Positions 44,831-55,900 of a stretch of DNA of 63,507 nt are shown here, piece after piece. The notes below the pieces were generated by a model. It saw only the letters and a list, made by a program, of their open reading frames with translations, was not told the origin of the DNA and ran no database searches. This DNA is from an uncultured Prevotella sp. (GTDB lineage Bacteria; Bacteroidota; Bacteroidia; Bacteroidales; Bacteroidaceae): positions 18,723-82,229 of the forward strand of contig CAJOGK010000034.1 of assembly GCA_905234145.1 (NCBI GenBank), read 5' to 3'. Every line of letters begins with the position of its first letter. The stretch's first letter is position 1. A program made the position numbers and the translations under genes.

Positions 44831-46824
44831 TATCAGTAGAAGGATTAAAAGTAGAATTTGGTGTGAAACCACTCTTCGTTGATGCCAGTTTTGTGATCAA
44901 CGACAGGGATCGCATTGCCCTTGTGGGTAAGAATGGTGCAGGCAAGTCTACGATGCTGAAGATACTCTGTGGTCAGCAAAAACCTACTTCAGGTGTGGTC
45001 AGTGTGCCCAACGATTGTCGCATAGGCTATCTGCCTCAGGTGATGGTTCTTCAGGATGATACTACGGTTCGTGAAGAGGCTCAGAAAGCCTTTGCCGATA
45101 TCACCAAGATGAAAGATCGCCTGGACAAGATGAACCAAGAGTTGGCTGAACGTACGGATTATGAGAGCGAGAGCTATTTGGCACTCATCGAGAAATACAC
45201 TACAGAACATGAGCGCTACATGATGATGGGCGCTGAGAACTATGAGGCAGAAATCGAGCGCACACTCATTGGCTTGGGCTTCATGAGAACAGACTTTGAG
45301 CGCCCTACTTCTGAATTCTCAGGTGGTTGGCGTATGCGTATCGAGTTGGCCAAGATTCTGTTGCAGAAACCAGACGTGTTGCTCCTCGACGAGCCTACGA
45401 ACCATCTGGATATCGAGAGTATCCAGTGGTTGGAGCAATTCCTGGCACAATCATCAAGTGCTGTGGTTCTGGTGAGTCACGATAGGGCCTTTATAAATAA
45501 TGTGTCGAATCGTACGTTGGAAATCTCTTGTGGACGAGTGATCGATTACAAGGTGAAATACAACGAGTACGTGGTGCTTCGCAAGGAGCGTCGCGAACAG
45601 CAATTGCGAGCCTACGAGAACCAGCAGAAAGAGGTGGCTGATATGAAAGCCTTCATCGATCGCTTCCGTTATCAGGCGACAAAAGCCGTACAGGTTCAGC
45701 AGAAAATCAAGCAATTGGAAAAGGTGGTGCCTATCGAGATCGACGAGGTGGATAATTCTGCGATGCATCTGAAGTTTCCACCCTGTCTGCGAAGTGGCGA
45801 TTACCCCATTATCTGCGATGACGTGAGAAAAGACTATGGGGCGCATACCGTTTTCGATCATGTAACGCTGACCATCAAGCGAGGCGAGAAAGTGGCCTTC
45901 GTGGGTAAGAACGGAGAGGGAAAATCTACACTTGTCAAATGTATCATGGGCGAAATCCCTTATACGGGCGAACTGAAGATTGGTCATAACATCCAGATAG
46001 GTTACTTTGCCCAAAATCAGGCTCAGTTGCTCGATGAGAGTCTAACCGTTTTCCAAACTATCGATTACGTGGCGAAAGGTGAAATCCGCTTGCGTATCAA
46101 TGATATCCTTGGTGCCTTTATGTTTGGTGGCGAGGAGAGCGACAAGAAAGTTAAGGTTCTGAGTGGAGGCGAGCGGAGTCGTCTGGCGATGATTCGTTTG
46201 TTGCTGGAGCCAGTGAATCTTCTGATACTCGACGAGCCCACGAACCATCTCGACATGCCATCGAAAGATGTGCTGAAAGAGGCGATTAAGGCCTTCGATG
46301 GAACAGCCATCATCGTGAGTCACGATCGTGAGTTCCTCGATGGTTTGGTAACCAAGGTCTATGAGTTCGGTGGTGGAAAGGTTCGAGAGCATTTGGGTGG
46401 TATCTACGACTTCCTTCAGGCGAAGAAGATAAGCGAGCTGAATGAGCTCGGACGTACGGATAATAATTCCCACGTTGGGAATAAAATATTCCCACACGGG
46501 GAACAAAATATTCCCACGTTGGGAAAAAATGATGCCCCCAAAGCGGATTCTCAACAGACTTTAGGAAAGGCTCTTAGTTATGCAGAACATAAGGAGCAAC
46601 AGAAGCGCATTAAGCGAGCAGAGAAGGCTGTGAAAGAGTCGGAGGCGAAAATCGAGAAGATGGAACAGCGACTGAAAGAACTCGACGAATTGCTGATGAA
46701 GCCAGAAAACGCTTCGGATATGGTTCTGGTGACAGAATATACGCAGACCAAACAAGCACTTGATGAAGAAGTGGAGCGTTGGGAAAAGTTGAGTGAAGAA
46801 TTGGAATCTTTATGTAATAATTAA
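44827..46824 (+). CDS. ABC-F family ribosome-associated ATPase
   Basis: 665 residues with two ABC domains and no membrane helix. Domain 1: ALVGKNGAGKSTMLK, SEFSGGWRMRIELAK, VLLLDEPTNHLDIESI. Domain 2: AFVGKNGEGKSTLVK, VLSGGERSRLAMIRL, LLILDEPTNHLDMPSK. A C-terminal coiled coil (KRIKRAEKAVKESEAKIEKM) is as in Uup/YheS-type members. ABC-F proteins act at the ribosomal E site. Residues about 547-567 are encoded by a threefold 22-bp palindromic repeat inserted between domain 2 and the coiled coil. Confidence 0.93.
   Translation: MISVEGLKVEFGVKPLFVDASFVINDRDRIALVGKNGAGKSTMLKILCGQQKPTSGVVSVPNDCRIGYLPQVMVLQDDTTVREEAQKAFADITKMKDRLDKMNQELAERTDYESESYLALIEKYTTEHERYMMMGAENYEAEIERTLIGLGFMRTDFERPTSEFSGGWRMRIELAKILLQKPDVLLLDEPTNHLDIESIQWLEQFLAQSSSAVVLVSHDRAFINNVSNRTLEISCGRVIDYKVKYNEYVVLRKERREQQLRAYENQQKEVADMKAFIDRFRYQATKAVQVQQKIKQLEKVVPIEIDEVDNSAMHLKFPPCLRSGDYPIICDDVRKDYGAHTVFDHVTLTIKRGEKVAFVGKNGEGKSTLVKCIMGEIPYTGELKIGHNIQIGYFAQNQAQLLDESLTVFQTIDYVAKGEIRLRINDILGAFMFGGEESDKKVKVLSGGERSRLAMIRLLLEPVNLLILDEPTNHLDMPSKDVLKEAIKAFDGTAIIVSHDREFLDGLVTKVYEFGGGKVREHLGGIYDFLQAKKISELNELGRTDNNSHVGNKIFPHGEQNIPTLGKNDAPKADSQQTLGKALSYAEHKEQQKRIKRAEKAVKESEAKIEKMEQRLKELDELLMKPENASDMVLVTEYTQTKQALDEEVERWEKLSEELESLCNN
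46467..46525. repeat. Three-copy 22-bp palindromic repeat inside the ABC-F gene
   Basis: TTCCCACGTTGGGAA at 46467-46481, TTCCCACACGGGGAA at 46489-46503 and TTCCCACGTTGGGAA at 46511-46525, spaced 22 bp apart by AT-rich 7-mers. Each unit is a palindrome and the array stays in frame. Confidence 0.9.
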
Positions 46825-46836
46825 AATAGGTAATCT

Positions 46837-48870
46837 ATGAAACGAATTGTAACAACGATGGCAATGGCATCAATTTCACTGATGACATTGGCTCAAGGCG
46901 ATTTGGGATCAGGCTTGCATGAAGCTGATTTCAACAAGAATGTTCGTCCTGGTGATGATTTCTACGAGTATGCTTGCGGTGGATGGAGGAAAGCCAATCC
47001 CCTGCCTGCTGCTTACTCACGTTATGGTAGCTTCGATCGTCTTCAGGAAGATAACGACAAGCGTATCAATGGTATTCTGAAAGAGTTGCAGAGCAATACC
47101 TATCAGAAGGGTACCATTGAGCAGAAGTTGAGCGACCTGTATAAGTTGGCGATGGACTCAATACGTCGTAACAATGAGGGCGTGGCTCCATTGATGCCAC
47201 TCATTAAGAAACTTGAAGCAGCAAAGGATAATCAGCAATTGTTGGCTATCCAGCTCGACTTGGCACCTTATGGCGAGCAGGAGTTTTTCTTCTGTGGTTT
47301 TGGTGCTGATGACAAGAATGCTACACAGAATATCCTGAACGTTTATCAGGGTGGTTTGTCGCTGGGTCAGAAGGAGTATTATCTCGATAACGATGAGGCT
47401 ACTGCTAAGATTCGCGAGGCCTTTAAAAAGCACGTAGTCAAGATGTTCCAGTTGTTTGGCTTCAGTAAATCTGCAGCTGCCAAGAAGATGCAGAACATCA
47501 TGAAAGTAGAGACTGCTTTGGCAAAGGTATCGAGAAGTCGCACAGAGCTTCGTGACCCAGAGGCCAACTATAATAAGATGACGCTCCAAGAGTTTGAGTC
47601 GAAGTATCCTAACCTGCCTTTGGTAAAGGTGATGAATGCCCAGGGTGTTGATACCAAATATTTGCAGGAGATGGTTGTAGGACAGCCTGACTTCCTGGAG
47701 GGTGCCAATAAACTGGTTGCTGGCATCAAGCCTGCAGAGTATCGTGATGTGATGGAGTGGGGCTTTATCTCAGGTGCAGCCAACTATCTGAGCGATGCTA
47801 CTGTGGCTGAGAGCTTCGACTTTAACGGCAAAATCCGTTCTGGTCGTAAGGAGAATCATCCGCTTTGGAAGCGTAGCACAGGTCAGGTAGAGCGTGTGAT
47901 GGGTGAGGCTCTGGGTAAGATTTATGCAGAGAAATATTTCCCTGAGGCAGCTAAGCAACGCATGATTGCATTGGTGAAGAACCTTCAGATAGCACTTGGC
48001 GAGCGCATTGCTGCTCAGGATTGGATGGACGATTCTACTAAGGTGAATGCCCTTTTGAAATTGAACACCTTCTATGTAAAAGTGGGTTATCCTGACAAGT
48101 GGACTGATATCTCTGCACTTGAGATCGACCCTGCCAAATCTTATTATGAAAATATGCAGGCTTGCAGAAAGTTCTGGCACGCTTGGCGCTTGAATCATAC
48201 AGTAGGAAAACCAGTGGATCGTGATGATTGGCACATGACGCCACAAACGGTTAATGCCTACTATAATCCTACTACTAATGAAATCTGTTTCCCCGCAGGT
48301 ATTCTGCAGTATCCGTTCTTTGACATGAGTGCTGACGATGCCTTTAACTATGGAGCGATAGGTGTGGTTATCGGACATGAAATGACCCACGGATTCGATG
48401 ATCAGGGTCGTCGTTTCGATAAGGATGGAAATATGCACGACTGGTGGAAAGAAGAGGATGGAAAGAACTTTACAGCTCGTACAGATAAGTATGCTGACTT
48501 CTTCTCAAAGATTGAAGTATTGCCAGGTTTGTTTGGCAATGGACGTCTGACGCTGGGTGAGAATCTGGCTGATCATGGTGGTCTGCAGGTGGCTTGGGCT
48601 GCCTATAAGAATGCTACCAAGCGTGCGCCTCTGGCAGAGAAAAATGGACTTACTGCAGATCAGCGTTTCTTCCATGCATACGCAGGTGTTTGGGCTGCAA
48701 ATATCACTGATGAAGAAATCCGCAATCGTACCAAGAGCGATCCTCACTCACTGGGTTGTTGGCGTGTAAATGGTGCCTTGCCACATGTCGATGCATGGTA
48801 TGAAGCATTTGGCATTAAGGAAGGCGATAAGATGTTTATTCCTAAGTCAGAACGTTTGGAACTGTGGTAA
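46837..48870 (+). CDS. pepO: M13-family zinc metallopeptidase (PepO/neprilysin-like)
   Basis: 677 residues, signal peptide MKRIVTTMAMASISLMTLAQ. Zinc site GVVIGHEMTHGFDDQGRRFD (HExxH, near residue 512) and GENLADHGGLQVAWAAY (third ligand Glu), with AYYNPTTNEICFPAGIL (NAYY.P substrate motif) and the C-terminal WANITDEEIRNR-like region. Cleaves oligopeptides in the periplasm. 12 nt after the ABC-F gene, so likely co-transcribed; followed by a strong terminator. Confidence 0.94.
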   Translation: MKRIVTTMAMASISLMTLAQGDLGSGLHEADFNKNVRPGDDFYEYACGGWRKANPLPAAYSRYGSFDRLQEDNDKRINGILKELQSNTYQKGTIEQKLSDLYKLAMDSIRRNNEGVAPLMPLIKKLEAAKDNQQLLAIQLDLAPYGEQEFFFCGFGADDKNATQNILNVYQGGLSLGQKEYYLDNDEATAKIREAFKKHVVKMFQLFGFSKSAAAKKMQNIMKVETALAKVSRSRTELRDPEANYNKMTLQEFESKYPNLPLVKVMNAQGVDTKYLQEMVVGQPDFLEGANKLVAGIKPAEYRDVMEWGFISGAANYLSDATVAESFDFNGKIRSGRKENHPLWKRSTGQVERVMGEALGKIYAEKYFPEAAKQRMIALVKNLQIALGERIAAQDWMDDSTKVNALLKLNTFYVKVGYPDKWTDISALEIDPAKSYYENMQACRKFWHAWRLNHTVGKPVDRDDWHMTPQTVNAYYNPTTNEICFPAGILQYPFFDMSADDAFNYGAIGVVIGHEMTHGFDDQGRRFDKDGNMHDWWKEEDGKNFTARTDKYADFFSKIEVLPGLFGNGRLTLGENLADHGGLQVAWAAYKNATKRAPLAEKNGLTADQRFFHAYAGVWAANITDEEIRNRTKSDPHSLGCWRVNGALPHVDAWYEAFGIKEGDKMFIPKSERLELW

Positions 48871-48894
48871 TTTGACCAATATCACGAAAAAATG

Positions 48895-48928
48895 CCGTCG
48901 TAAACAGAAATTTACGGCGGTTTTTTTT
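48895..48928 (+). terminator. Terminator after the M13 peptidase gene
   Basis: CCGTCGTAAA (48895-48904) pairs with TTTACGGCGG (48911-48920), one G-T pair, followed by eight Ts (48921-48928). Confidence 0.9.
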
Positions 48929-48948
48929 GTATATTAAAATATTTTGCC

Positions 48949-48956
48949 TAATTTTG
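48949..48956 (+). promoter_or_regulatory. -7 promoter element of the signalling operon
   Basis: TAATTTTG, 29 nt before the ATG at 48986 and just after a strong terminator, so it marks the start of the 48986-61249 transcription unit. Confidence 0.7.
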
Positions 48957-48985
48957 CACCTAACAAAGTTAAAGCACGTGTTTTT

Positions 48986-49924
48986 ATGAATAATGATATT
49001 ACACAAAACCCTGAACGAACCGTTAGAGGATTCCAGGATTTGCAGCGCCCAGAATTAACGCATGATAAGCTCTATGAGCCTATAAAGCAGGAAGCTCTTC
49101 AGATGCGTGCAGCAACTGGTAAGAAGTGCCCATATTGTGGTACAATCAACGACCCAGATGCCATGTTCTGTGAATCTTGTGGCAATCCCATTGGCAAGGT
49201 CTCTTGTCCGAATTGTGGTACAGAGATTGATCCTGATGCTGATTTCTGTGAGTCGTGCCATCATTATATCAAATCGGATGTGTGCTCTTTCTGTGGCGCT
49301 CATCTGTCTGGCTATGAGGCTTTCTGTCCAGATTGTGGTAATCCAAAAGGTGGTATCGTTTGTCCTGTATGCAATACCCTGAATGATTTCTCTTTCTGCA
49401 AGCAATGTGGTACGCCATTGACTGATGACGCACGTATGCTGTTGATGAAAGTGAAGGAGACGCCTGAATACAAGGAAATGCAGCAGATTGCACATGATGT
49501 CCAACAGTTGGAGATGGCACAGCCCTATAGCTCTGAGCGAGATATGATTCGCGACCAGAAAAACTCGGAATTACGTGATCGTGTTTTGAGGTTGCTGGCG
49601 CAAGACAGAGGTATTTTCGACCCCGTGATTCCAGAACCTGAGAAACGAAGGATGAGCAAGGCGGAATACGATGCCAAGAAACAGGATCGCCTGAACAAAC
49701 TTGCAGAGATCTTAGAGAAAATGGCGCAGGCACCTCAGCCCAAACCCGCTCAGGTGCGCAACTATGCGATGGCCTGCAAACCTCAGGGCGTCAGATTGGT
49801 GTGGGAGTGTAATTATAAGCATGCTTTCCATTCTAGTCCTTGTGGTTGTGCAAAACCTCAGTTAGGTGGTAAGTGGGTAGTGCTTGGAAGGAATTCGAAA
49901 AAGGAAATAAAAGACGATATCTAA
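48986..49924 (+). CDS. Multi-zinc-ribbon protein, first gene of signalling operon
   Basis: 312 residues from ATG 48986. Residues about 45-155 hold a string of CxxC zinc ribbons: CPYCGTINDPDAMFCESCGN, CPNCGTEIDPDADFCESC, CSFCGAHLSGYEAFCPDCGN, CPVCNTLNDFSFCKQCG. A charged helical middle (MSKAEYDAKKQDRLNKLAEI) follows, then a C-terminal patch with two more Cys (SSPCGCAKPQLGGKWVVLG). No enzyme motif. Likely a scaffold or sensor for the kinase and AAA+ protein encoded downstream, whose own products carry similar ribbons. 4 nt from the kinase gene. Confidence 0.8.
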   Translation: MNNDITQNPERTVRGFQDLQRPELTHDKLYEPIKQEALQMRAATGKKCPYCGTINDPDAMFCESCGNPIGKVSCPNCGTEIDPDADFCESCHHYIKSDVCSFCGAHLSGYEAFCPDCGNPKGGIVCPVCNTLNDFSFCKQCGTPLTDDARMLLMKVKETPEYKEMQQIAHDVQQLEMAQPYSSERDMIRDQKNSELRDRVLRLLAQDRGIFDPVIPEPEKRRMSKAEYDAKKQDRLNKLAEILEKMAQAPQPKPAQVRNYAMACKPQGVRLVWECNYKHAFHSSPCGCAKPQLGGKWVVLGRNSKKEIKDDI

Positions 49925-49928
49925 AACA

Positions 49929-52922
49929 ATGAGTACTGAGAACTTAGATAGCACGATGCGTCCTGCTAACCTTGATGATTTTATGGTTGGAACGATTCGT
50001 CCACCCATGAACAACATGGAGGGCACCATGCGTGTAGCTAGCGTGGAGGCGACCGTTAGAACCGTGGGTAATCCCAAACAGCAGCAACCTGTAGAGGTAA
50101 ACGACAACAGCTTCGTACTGAAAGGCGAGAGATATCGCAATGTACAGGTTCTGAGCGACAACTCTGGTGAGGCGCAGGTGTTCCTCGTAGAGAACGATGG
50201 CAAAGAATATGTGCTAAAGGTATATTATCCGAATTTTGACGTCAATAAGAAAATACTTCAGACGGTCTTGAACTTCAATTTCGAAATGATCGTCAAGGTG
50301 TTCGATTATGGTAAGACCTATGTTGATGGCAAACATCGCTATTACGAGTTGATGGAGTATTTACGTGGTGGTACGATGGCAGATTATAAACTGAATGGCG
50401 ATATGGACAAGTTCCGTCGTATAGCCCTTCAGGGTGCTGCTGCCTTGGCCTATTGTCATGAGTTCAATCTGCTTCATAAGGATATCAAACCCAGTAATTT
50501 CTTCTTCCGTGATAAGGAACATACTGAACTCGTATTAGGTGACTTTGGTATCTCGAGTATGTTGGAAAGTGATGGTAAGGCACATAAGACTACTCAGGCT
50601 CGTACGCCTATCTATGCAGCTCCAGAGATGTACACAGATGTAATCGATGGTGTGGTAGAGGTGACCCCATCAGCAGACTTTTATTCTTTCGGACTCAGTC
50701 TGATGTCACTTTGGTTAGGTGAGTCTCCCTGGAGTTCCAATGAGCGTTCGATGATGCGCCAGAAGAATGAGGGACGTTTGCCGCACATTAATGAATTGCC
50801 AGAGCGTGCCAGAATGATTATACAGGGACTAACGGTCGTTAATCCTAATAATCGTTGGGGCTATGAACAGGTGGAACAATGGTTCCTTGGCGAAAGTCCA
50901 AAGGTAGATTTGTCGTCGCCTTTCCTGAAATACAAGAGCTTTATCGTAGACCCGGAAAAGAATCAGGTAGCCGATAATGTTCATGAGTTGATACCAATGC
51001 TGCTCGACAATGAAAAACTGGCTATTGGTTATTTGTATAACGGACGTTTGGCCACCTGGTTGGAGTCTTGTGGAAACAGCAAACTCAGTACTATCCTGAA
51101 AGATATCACAGCCAATCGCTATCCTGTGGATCAGAAAGCAGGTTTGATGTCGGCTATTTATATGATGGAGCCAACCTATCCGTATAAAGATGTAAAGGGC
51201 AACATCTGTGACGATGTGCATAGTATCGCCATGTCGCTACTGAGTTATCAGGAAGAGTATGGTATCCTACTGTGTAATCCTAACGACACGCTCTATCTTT
51301 ATCTGGAGTCACATACTCAATGTAATGTGGATAGACTGCGTTCCTATTTTGCTCAAAAAGAAAAGACGGATGTGCGTATCGCCATCATGAAAATTGCTTT
51401 TGAGATAGATCAGGAGATTCCTTTATTGCCTAAATATCCTTCTTCTACGTTGAAGGAAATCGTTAAGACTTTCGGTAGAGAGTCGCTGACGGAGGATGAT
51501 TGGCATAGTTTGGTGGACGGACGTCTGTTGTCGTGGATGTATAGTCATGAAGACCGTATGGCTTGTGAGAGCTTGCGTATCATGACGCAGGGTCAGCCTT
51601 ATTCTGAAGGACTGGCTTATAAGATTCTCTATAACTTGGATCGTGAAGCTGCATACGACTTGTGTAGTGCGTTTACACCACTTCATGTAGGTGAGCTGTT
51701 GAATGAGCGCATGAAAAAAGCCCAGCATCTTACAGATAAGGAATTTGACCATGAGATGAAGGATATTTTGGAGCTTAATGGCAGATTCTCCTATTATGCC
51801 CAGTTGCATGGTTGGACAGAGGTGCTGAATGAGCATAGCCGTTGCTTTGATTTTAAGAGTGAAGAAAACAGGGAGCGCCTTGGTGCATACGATGCCAAAA
51901 CGGCCGTGTATCGCTATATCCGCATCTTGGGTGTAACGCCAACCTATCTCTTGCCAGATGGCACAGAACTGGAGGATGGCAGAAATGTGGATGCGCACCA
52001 TCTTACACACTTCCGTAATGAAATCAAAAACGGCTCGTTTGTTCAGTGGATGTCAGTGTTCTATCACGAAAATCCATTTGCAGATTTCTCAGGTGAGTAT
52101 GTTTATGAACACACGTTGGAAGACTGGTTGATGGCCATTGGTAAACTTGATATCTCGCAGCATTACTATAAGCGCTTTGTAACTGCCCGTGAAGAAACAT
52201 CGAACAGAATCAAGGCCGTGCGTGATAATTGGAATAGGGCCAAAACAAAAGAGAAGAAGTGGCGTACGACATTCTATGGCTTGTGCGGATTCTGGATGTT
52301 GCTGGTGCTGATCTTTGGTGTGGAGAATCCTGCCTATATCCTGCAACATTCGTTTATGTCTGTAGGACTTCCTTTAGGTGGTATGACAGCCGTTATTGTT
52401 GGCACACGTGCCTTTTTTAGAGGTTATGATGTGGTGTTCTCATCCTTATGGGGCCTCTTGGGATGGGTTTCATCGTTTATACCTATCATAATATTAAAAT
52501 ACATGGGACAGTCGCACCCGAGCTTGTTCAATATCACCATCGTAGCTATCACATTGGTTTATATGCTGATATGTCATCTGACGGATTTCAGAGGTGACCA
52601 GAAAGCTGACAGCAAACTGATATCCGAGGTGCTTGAAAACGATATAAAGTCATCGCTCCTCGAACCATTGTATTATACATTTAAGACCAAATCATATCGA
52701 TTTAAGGGCTCTAAGTTTGGCTTGCTAAACGATGTAACGGATCAGGTTCGCTCTATTAGTGGCGAGAGTGTGCTCCACTATGTGCTGTGGAGTATGCTGG
52801 CATTGATCTTTGTACTTGATTTCATCATTTTCAGTCCGAGTTTGCTGAATGTGAGTAACCCAGGTGCTGCAACACTTACGCCCTCTGAAATTATTAAGCA
52901 AATAGAAAGAGACGTAGAATAA
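49929..52922 (+). CDS. Membrane Ser/Thr protein kinase
   Basis: 997 residues. Kinase domain about residues 65-330: YVLKVYYPNF (Lys 97), LLHKDIKPSNFFF (catalytic Asp 185), LGDFGISS (DFG Asp 205), TPIYAAPEMYTD (activation segment APE). The glycine loop (SDNSGEAQVFLV) is atypical. A long helical region without a named domain spans about 340-770. Several membrane helices lie near 782-970 (GFWMLLVLIFGVENPAYIL, GLLGWVSSFIPIIILKYMG, LWSMLALIFVLDFIIF). Precedes the AAA+ gene with a TAATG overlap. Likely phosphorylates partners encoded in the operon, read by the FHA protein and reversed by the PP2C enzyme. Confidence 0.9.
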   Translation: MSTENLDSTMRPANLDDFMVGTIRPPMNNMEGTMRVASVEATVRTVGNPKQQQPVEVNDNSFVLKGERYRNVQVLSDNSGEAQVFLVENDGKEYVLKVYYPNFDVNKKILQTVLNFNFEMIVKVFDYGKTYVDGKHRYYELMEYLRGGTMADYKLNGDMDKFRRIALQGAAALAYCHEFNLLHKDIKPSNFFFRDKEHTELVLGDFGISSMLESDGKAHKTTQARTPIYAAPEMYTDVIDGVVEVTPSADFYSFGLSLMSLWLGESPWSSNERSMMRQKNEGRLPHINELPERARMIIQGLTVVNPNNRWGYEQVEQWFLGESPKVDLSSPFLKYKSFIVDPEKNQVADNVHELIPMLLDNEKLAIGYLYNGRLATWLESCGNSKLSTILKDITANRYPVDQKAGLMSAIYMMEPTYPYKDVKGNICDDVHSIAMSLLSYQEEYGILLCNPNDTLYLYLESHTQCNVDRLRSYFAQKEKTDVRIAIMKIAFEIDQEIPLLPKYPSSTLKEIVKTFGRESLTEDDWHSLVDGRLLSWMYSHEDRMACESLRIMTQGQPYSEGLAYKILYNLDREAAYDLCSAFTPLHVGELLNERMKKAQHLTDKEFDHEMKDILELNGRFSYYAQLHGWTEVLNEHSRCFDFKSEENRERLGAYDAKTAVYRYIRILGVTPTYLLPDGTELEDGRNVDAHHLTHFRNEIKNGSFVQWMSVFYHENPFADFSGEYVYEHTLEDWLMAIGKLDISQHYYKRFVTAREETSNRIKAVRDNWNRAKTKEKKWRTTFYGLCGFWMLLVLIFGVENPAYILQHSFMSVGLPLGGMTAVIVGTRAFFRGYDVVFSSLWGLLGWVSSFIPIIILKYMGQSHPSLFNITIVAITLVYMLICHLTDFRGDQKADSKLISEVLENDIKSSLLEPLYYTFKTKSYRFKGSKFGLLNDVTDQVRSISGESVLHYVLWSMLALIFVLDFIIFSPSLLNVSNPGAATLTPSEIIKQIERDVE

Positions 52923-55900
52923 TGGTTTGTCAGAATTGTCATAAAGAAAATAGGAGCACAGCAAAGTTCTGCAAGTGGTGTGGACAACCACTTGTAAGTC
53001 AGGACTTGCTTGACAAACTGGTGGGGCTGGATGATGTAAAAGTTCAGCTTAAGTCTATCGTTGATACCTATACTTATCTGCGGTCGCGCAAGGATATTGC
53101 TAATGTCAGGATTTCAATGAATGCCATTGTGATCGGTGAAACTGGAACTGGCAAAACAGCGCTTGCTGAAATACTTCGTGACTATTTTTATCAGCATAAG
53201 ATTATTGAGAAGCCAAGACTGCAAATCGTTGATGCCGTAGATTATCAACGTTTTGTTGATAAATGGGACGATAATATCAAGAAGGCCAGAAACGGTATCC
53301 TGTTTTTCGACAATGTGCAGAAATTGCTGCCTGATAAATATTCCAATCAGGTAAATCCGCTCGACAAACTCTTTGTTGAGATGGATAAGTGGGATGATAA
53401 TCCCATCGTGATTATTTCTGGTTTGACCAAGGGATTGGAAGACTTCTTGGAAAGTAATCCTGCTGTTGCTAATCGTTTCAAGTATACTTTCCGTATGTCG
53501 ACCCCAGGTTATCAGGAGTTGGCAGATATCTGTAAACTCAACCTGAGAGTGAAATATGGCATTACCGAATTCTCTCCTGAAGCAGAGAATCAGTTGTTGC
53601 GCTACTTTAAGTATCAGGTTAAGATTAAGGATGAAACGTTTGGTAATGGTCATTTGGCCGTTAAGACAGCCGAAGATATCTTTACTCAGTTTATCAGTCG
53701 TGGTGCTAATGCCAAGCAAGTAGAGAAGTCAGATATCAAGGGCTATGTGCCCGAGGATCGCTCTTTGGAGGAAATCCTGAAGGATCTCGATACCTTTATT
53801 GGTATGGACGAAGTGAAGAGTGCTGTGAAAGAGATGGCATACTCTGTTCAGAATGCCATGCAACGTGTAGAACGTGGCTTGGGTGAACAAGAGAAGATGT
53901 CGATGCACATCATTCTGACAGGTAACCCTGGTACAGGTAAGACCACCATCGCCAGAAAACTGGGTGAGATATTGGCATCTATCGGTTATCTGGATAGTGG
54001 TCATGTGGTTGAGGTTGATCGTGCGAAGATGATCAGTCCTTATCAGGGTGAAACGCCTAAGGTTGTAGACCGTTTATGCGACAAGGCCAAGGGTGGTATT
54101 CTGTTTATCGATGAGGCTTACACGCTAGCACCCCTCAGTGCTTCAGGCGATCGCGATAATCAAGGTGCCCAGGCGTTGGAGAAACTCATGAAGCGCATGG
54201 AGGATGACCGTGGCCAGTTTATTGTGATTGCTGCGGGTTATCGCACAGAAATGGAGAATCTCTTCCGTGTGAATCCAGGCTTCCGTAGTCGCTTCAACTA
54301 TTTCCTCGATATCAAAGATTACTCACCAGAACAGTTGTTTGAAATCATGCTTGTCTTTGCCAAGGACAAGAAGTATATCTTCTCGCCAGACGCAGAGCAG
54401 TTGACAAGGAAGATGATCAAGGACCTGTTCGATGCGCGTGATAAAGACTTTGCCAATGGTCGTACGATGCGCTCGCTTTTCGATCAGATTTGCAAGAAAC
54501 AGGCTCAGCGACTTCAAAGCGGGGATATCTCGAAGATGACCAATGAGGAACTGATTACCATTATAAAAGAGGATATACCTTACGATAAGCCACAATCTGT
54601 GAATGTGGAAGACTGTCTCAATAAACTGAATGGTCTGGTAGGTTTGAGTGCAGTCAAGAAAGAGATTTCTAATCTGACAGCTTTCCTTAATTTGCAGATT
54701 CGTCGTGGCGAGACCAATACTTTCCAAGGTAAGCATTATGTTTTCACAGGTAATCCTGGTACAGGTAAGACCACTGTTGCCAGAATCATGGCCGATATCT
54801 TCAAGACCCTTGGTGTGGTATCCAGAGGTCAGTTAGTAGAAGCTGATCGAGCCAAATTGGTGGCAGGCTATTCTGGTCAGACAGCTATCAAGACCAATCA
54901 GTTGGTAGACCAAGCTATGGGAGGTGTCTTGTTTATCGATGAGGCCTATACGCTGAAATCGAGCGATGGTGATACGTTTGGCGCTGAGGCTATTGACACC
55001 TTGCTGAAACGCTTGGAAGATGACAGGGGCAAATTTATTTGTATCGTGGCTGGCTATACAGAACAGATGCACGATTTCATTGATTCAAACCCTGGCTTGA
55101 AGAGTCGTTTTACACAGACTATCCATTTCGATGATTATACACCTGATGAACTGACGCAGATCTTCATGCATCTTGCTGAAGAGAAGAAGTTCAGGATTGA
55201 TGATGATACCCATGCGGCCATCCACCGTCAGTTTGAGCAGTTGTATCTGCGTCGCGATAAGAATTTCGGTAATGCCCGCGAGGCGCGCAAAATCTTCAAT
55301 GAGGCTGTAGAGCACCAGAGTCAGCGTCTTGTGAAGCTGATGAGTGATCCAGGTTTCCAGGAGCAAGATATGTTCAGTCTTACGAAGGATGATCTACCAA
55401 TGGCTAAGAATGAGTCAGCTCGTCCGTTGGATGAAGTGCTCAACGAACTGGATGAGTTTATCGGTATGCGTTCTGTTAAGAACTCTATCCGTCGCTTGGC
55501 TGTACAGAGCATGTTTATGAAACAGCGCGCAGCTATGGGTGCAGGAAAGGTTCAGCAGATGACCATGAACTTTATCCTGACCGGAAATCCTGGCACAGGT
55601 AAAACCTCTATCGCCAGAAAGATGGGTGAGATTCTGCAGGCTATGGAAATTCTTCCAACGTCGCGCGTGATAGAAACCAGCAGAGCAACACTTGTTGGTA
55701 AGTATATGGGCGAGACGCCAAAAATTGTCAATAGTATCTGCGACAAAGCCATTGGTGGTATCCTCTTCATCGATGAAGCCTATACATTAAGTGGCGATCA
55801 ATATGGAAAGGAAGCAGTCGACACGCTGATGAAACGCATGGAGGATGACAGAGGCAAGTTTGTCGTGATAGTAAATGGCTATAAAGACAAGATGGAAGAG

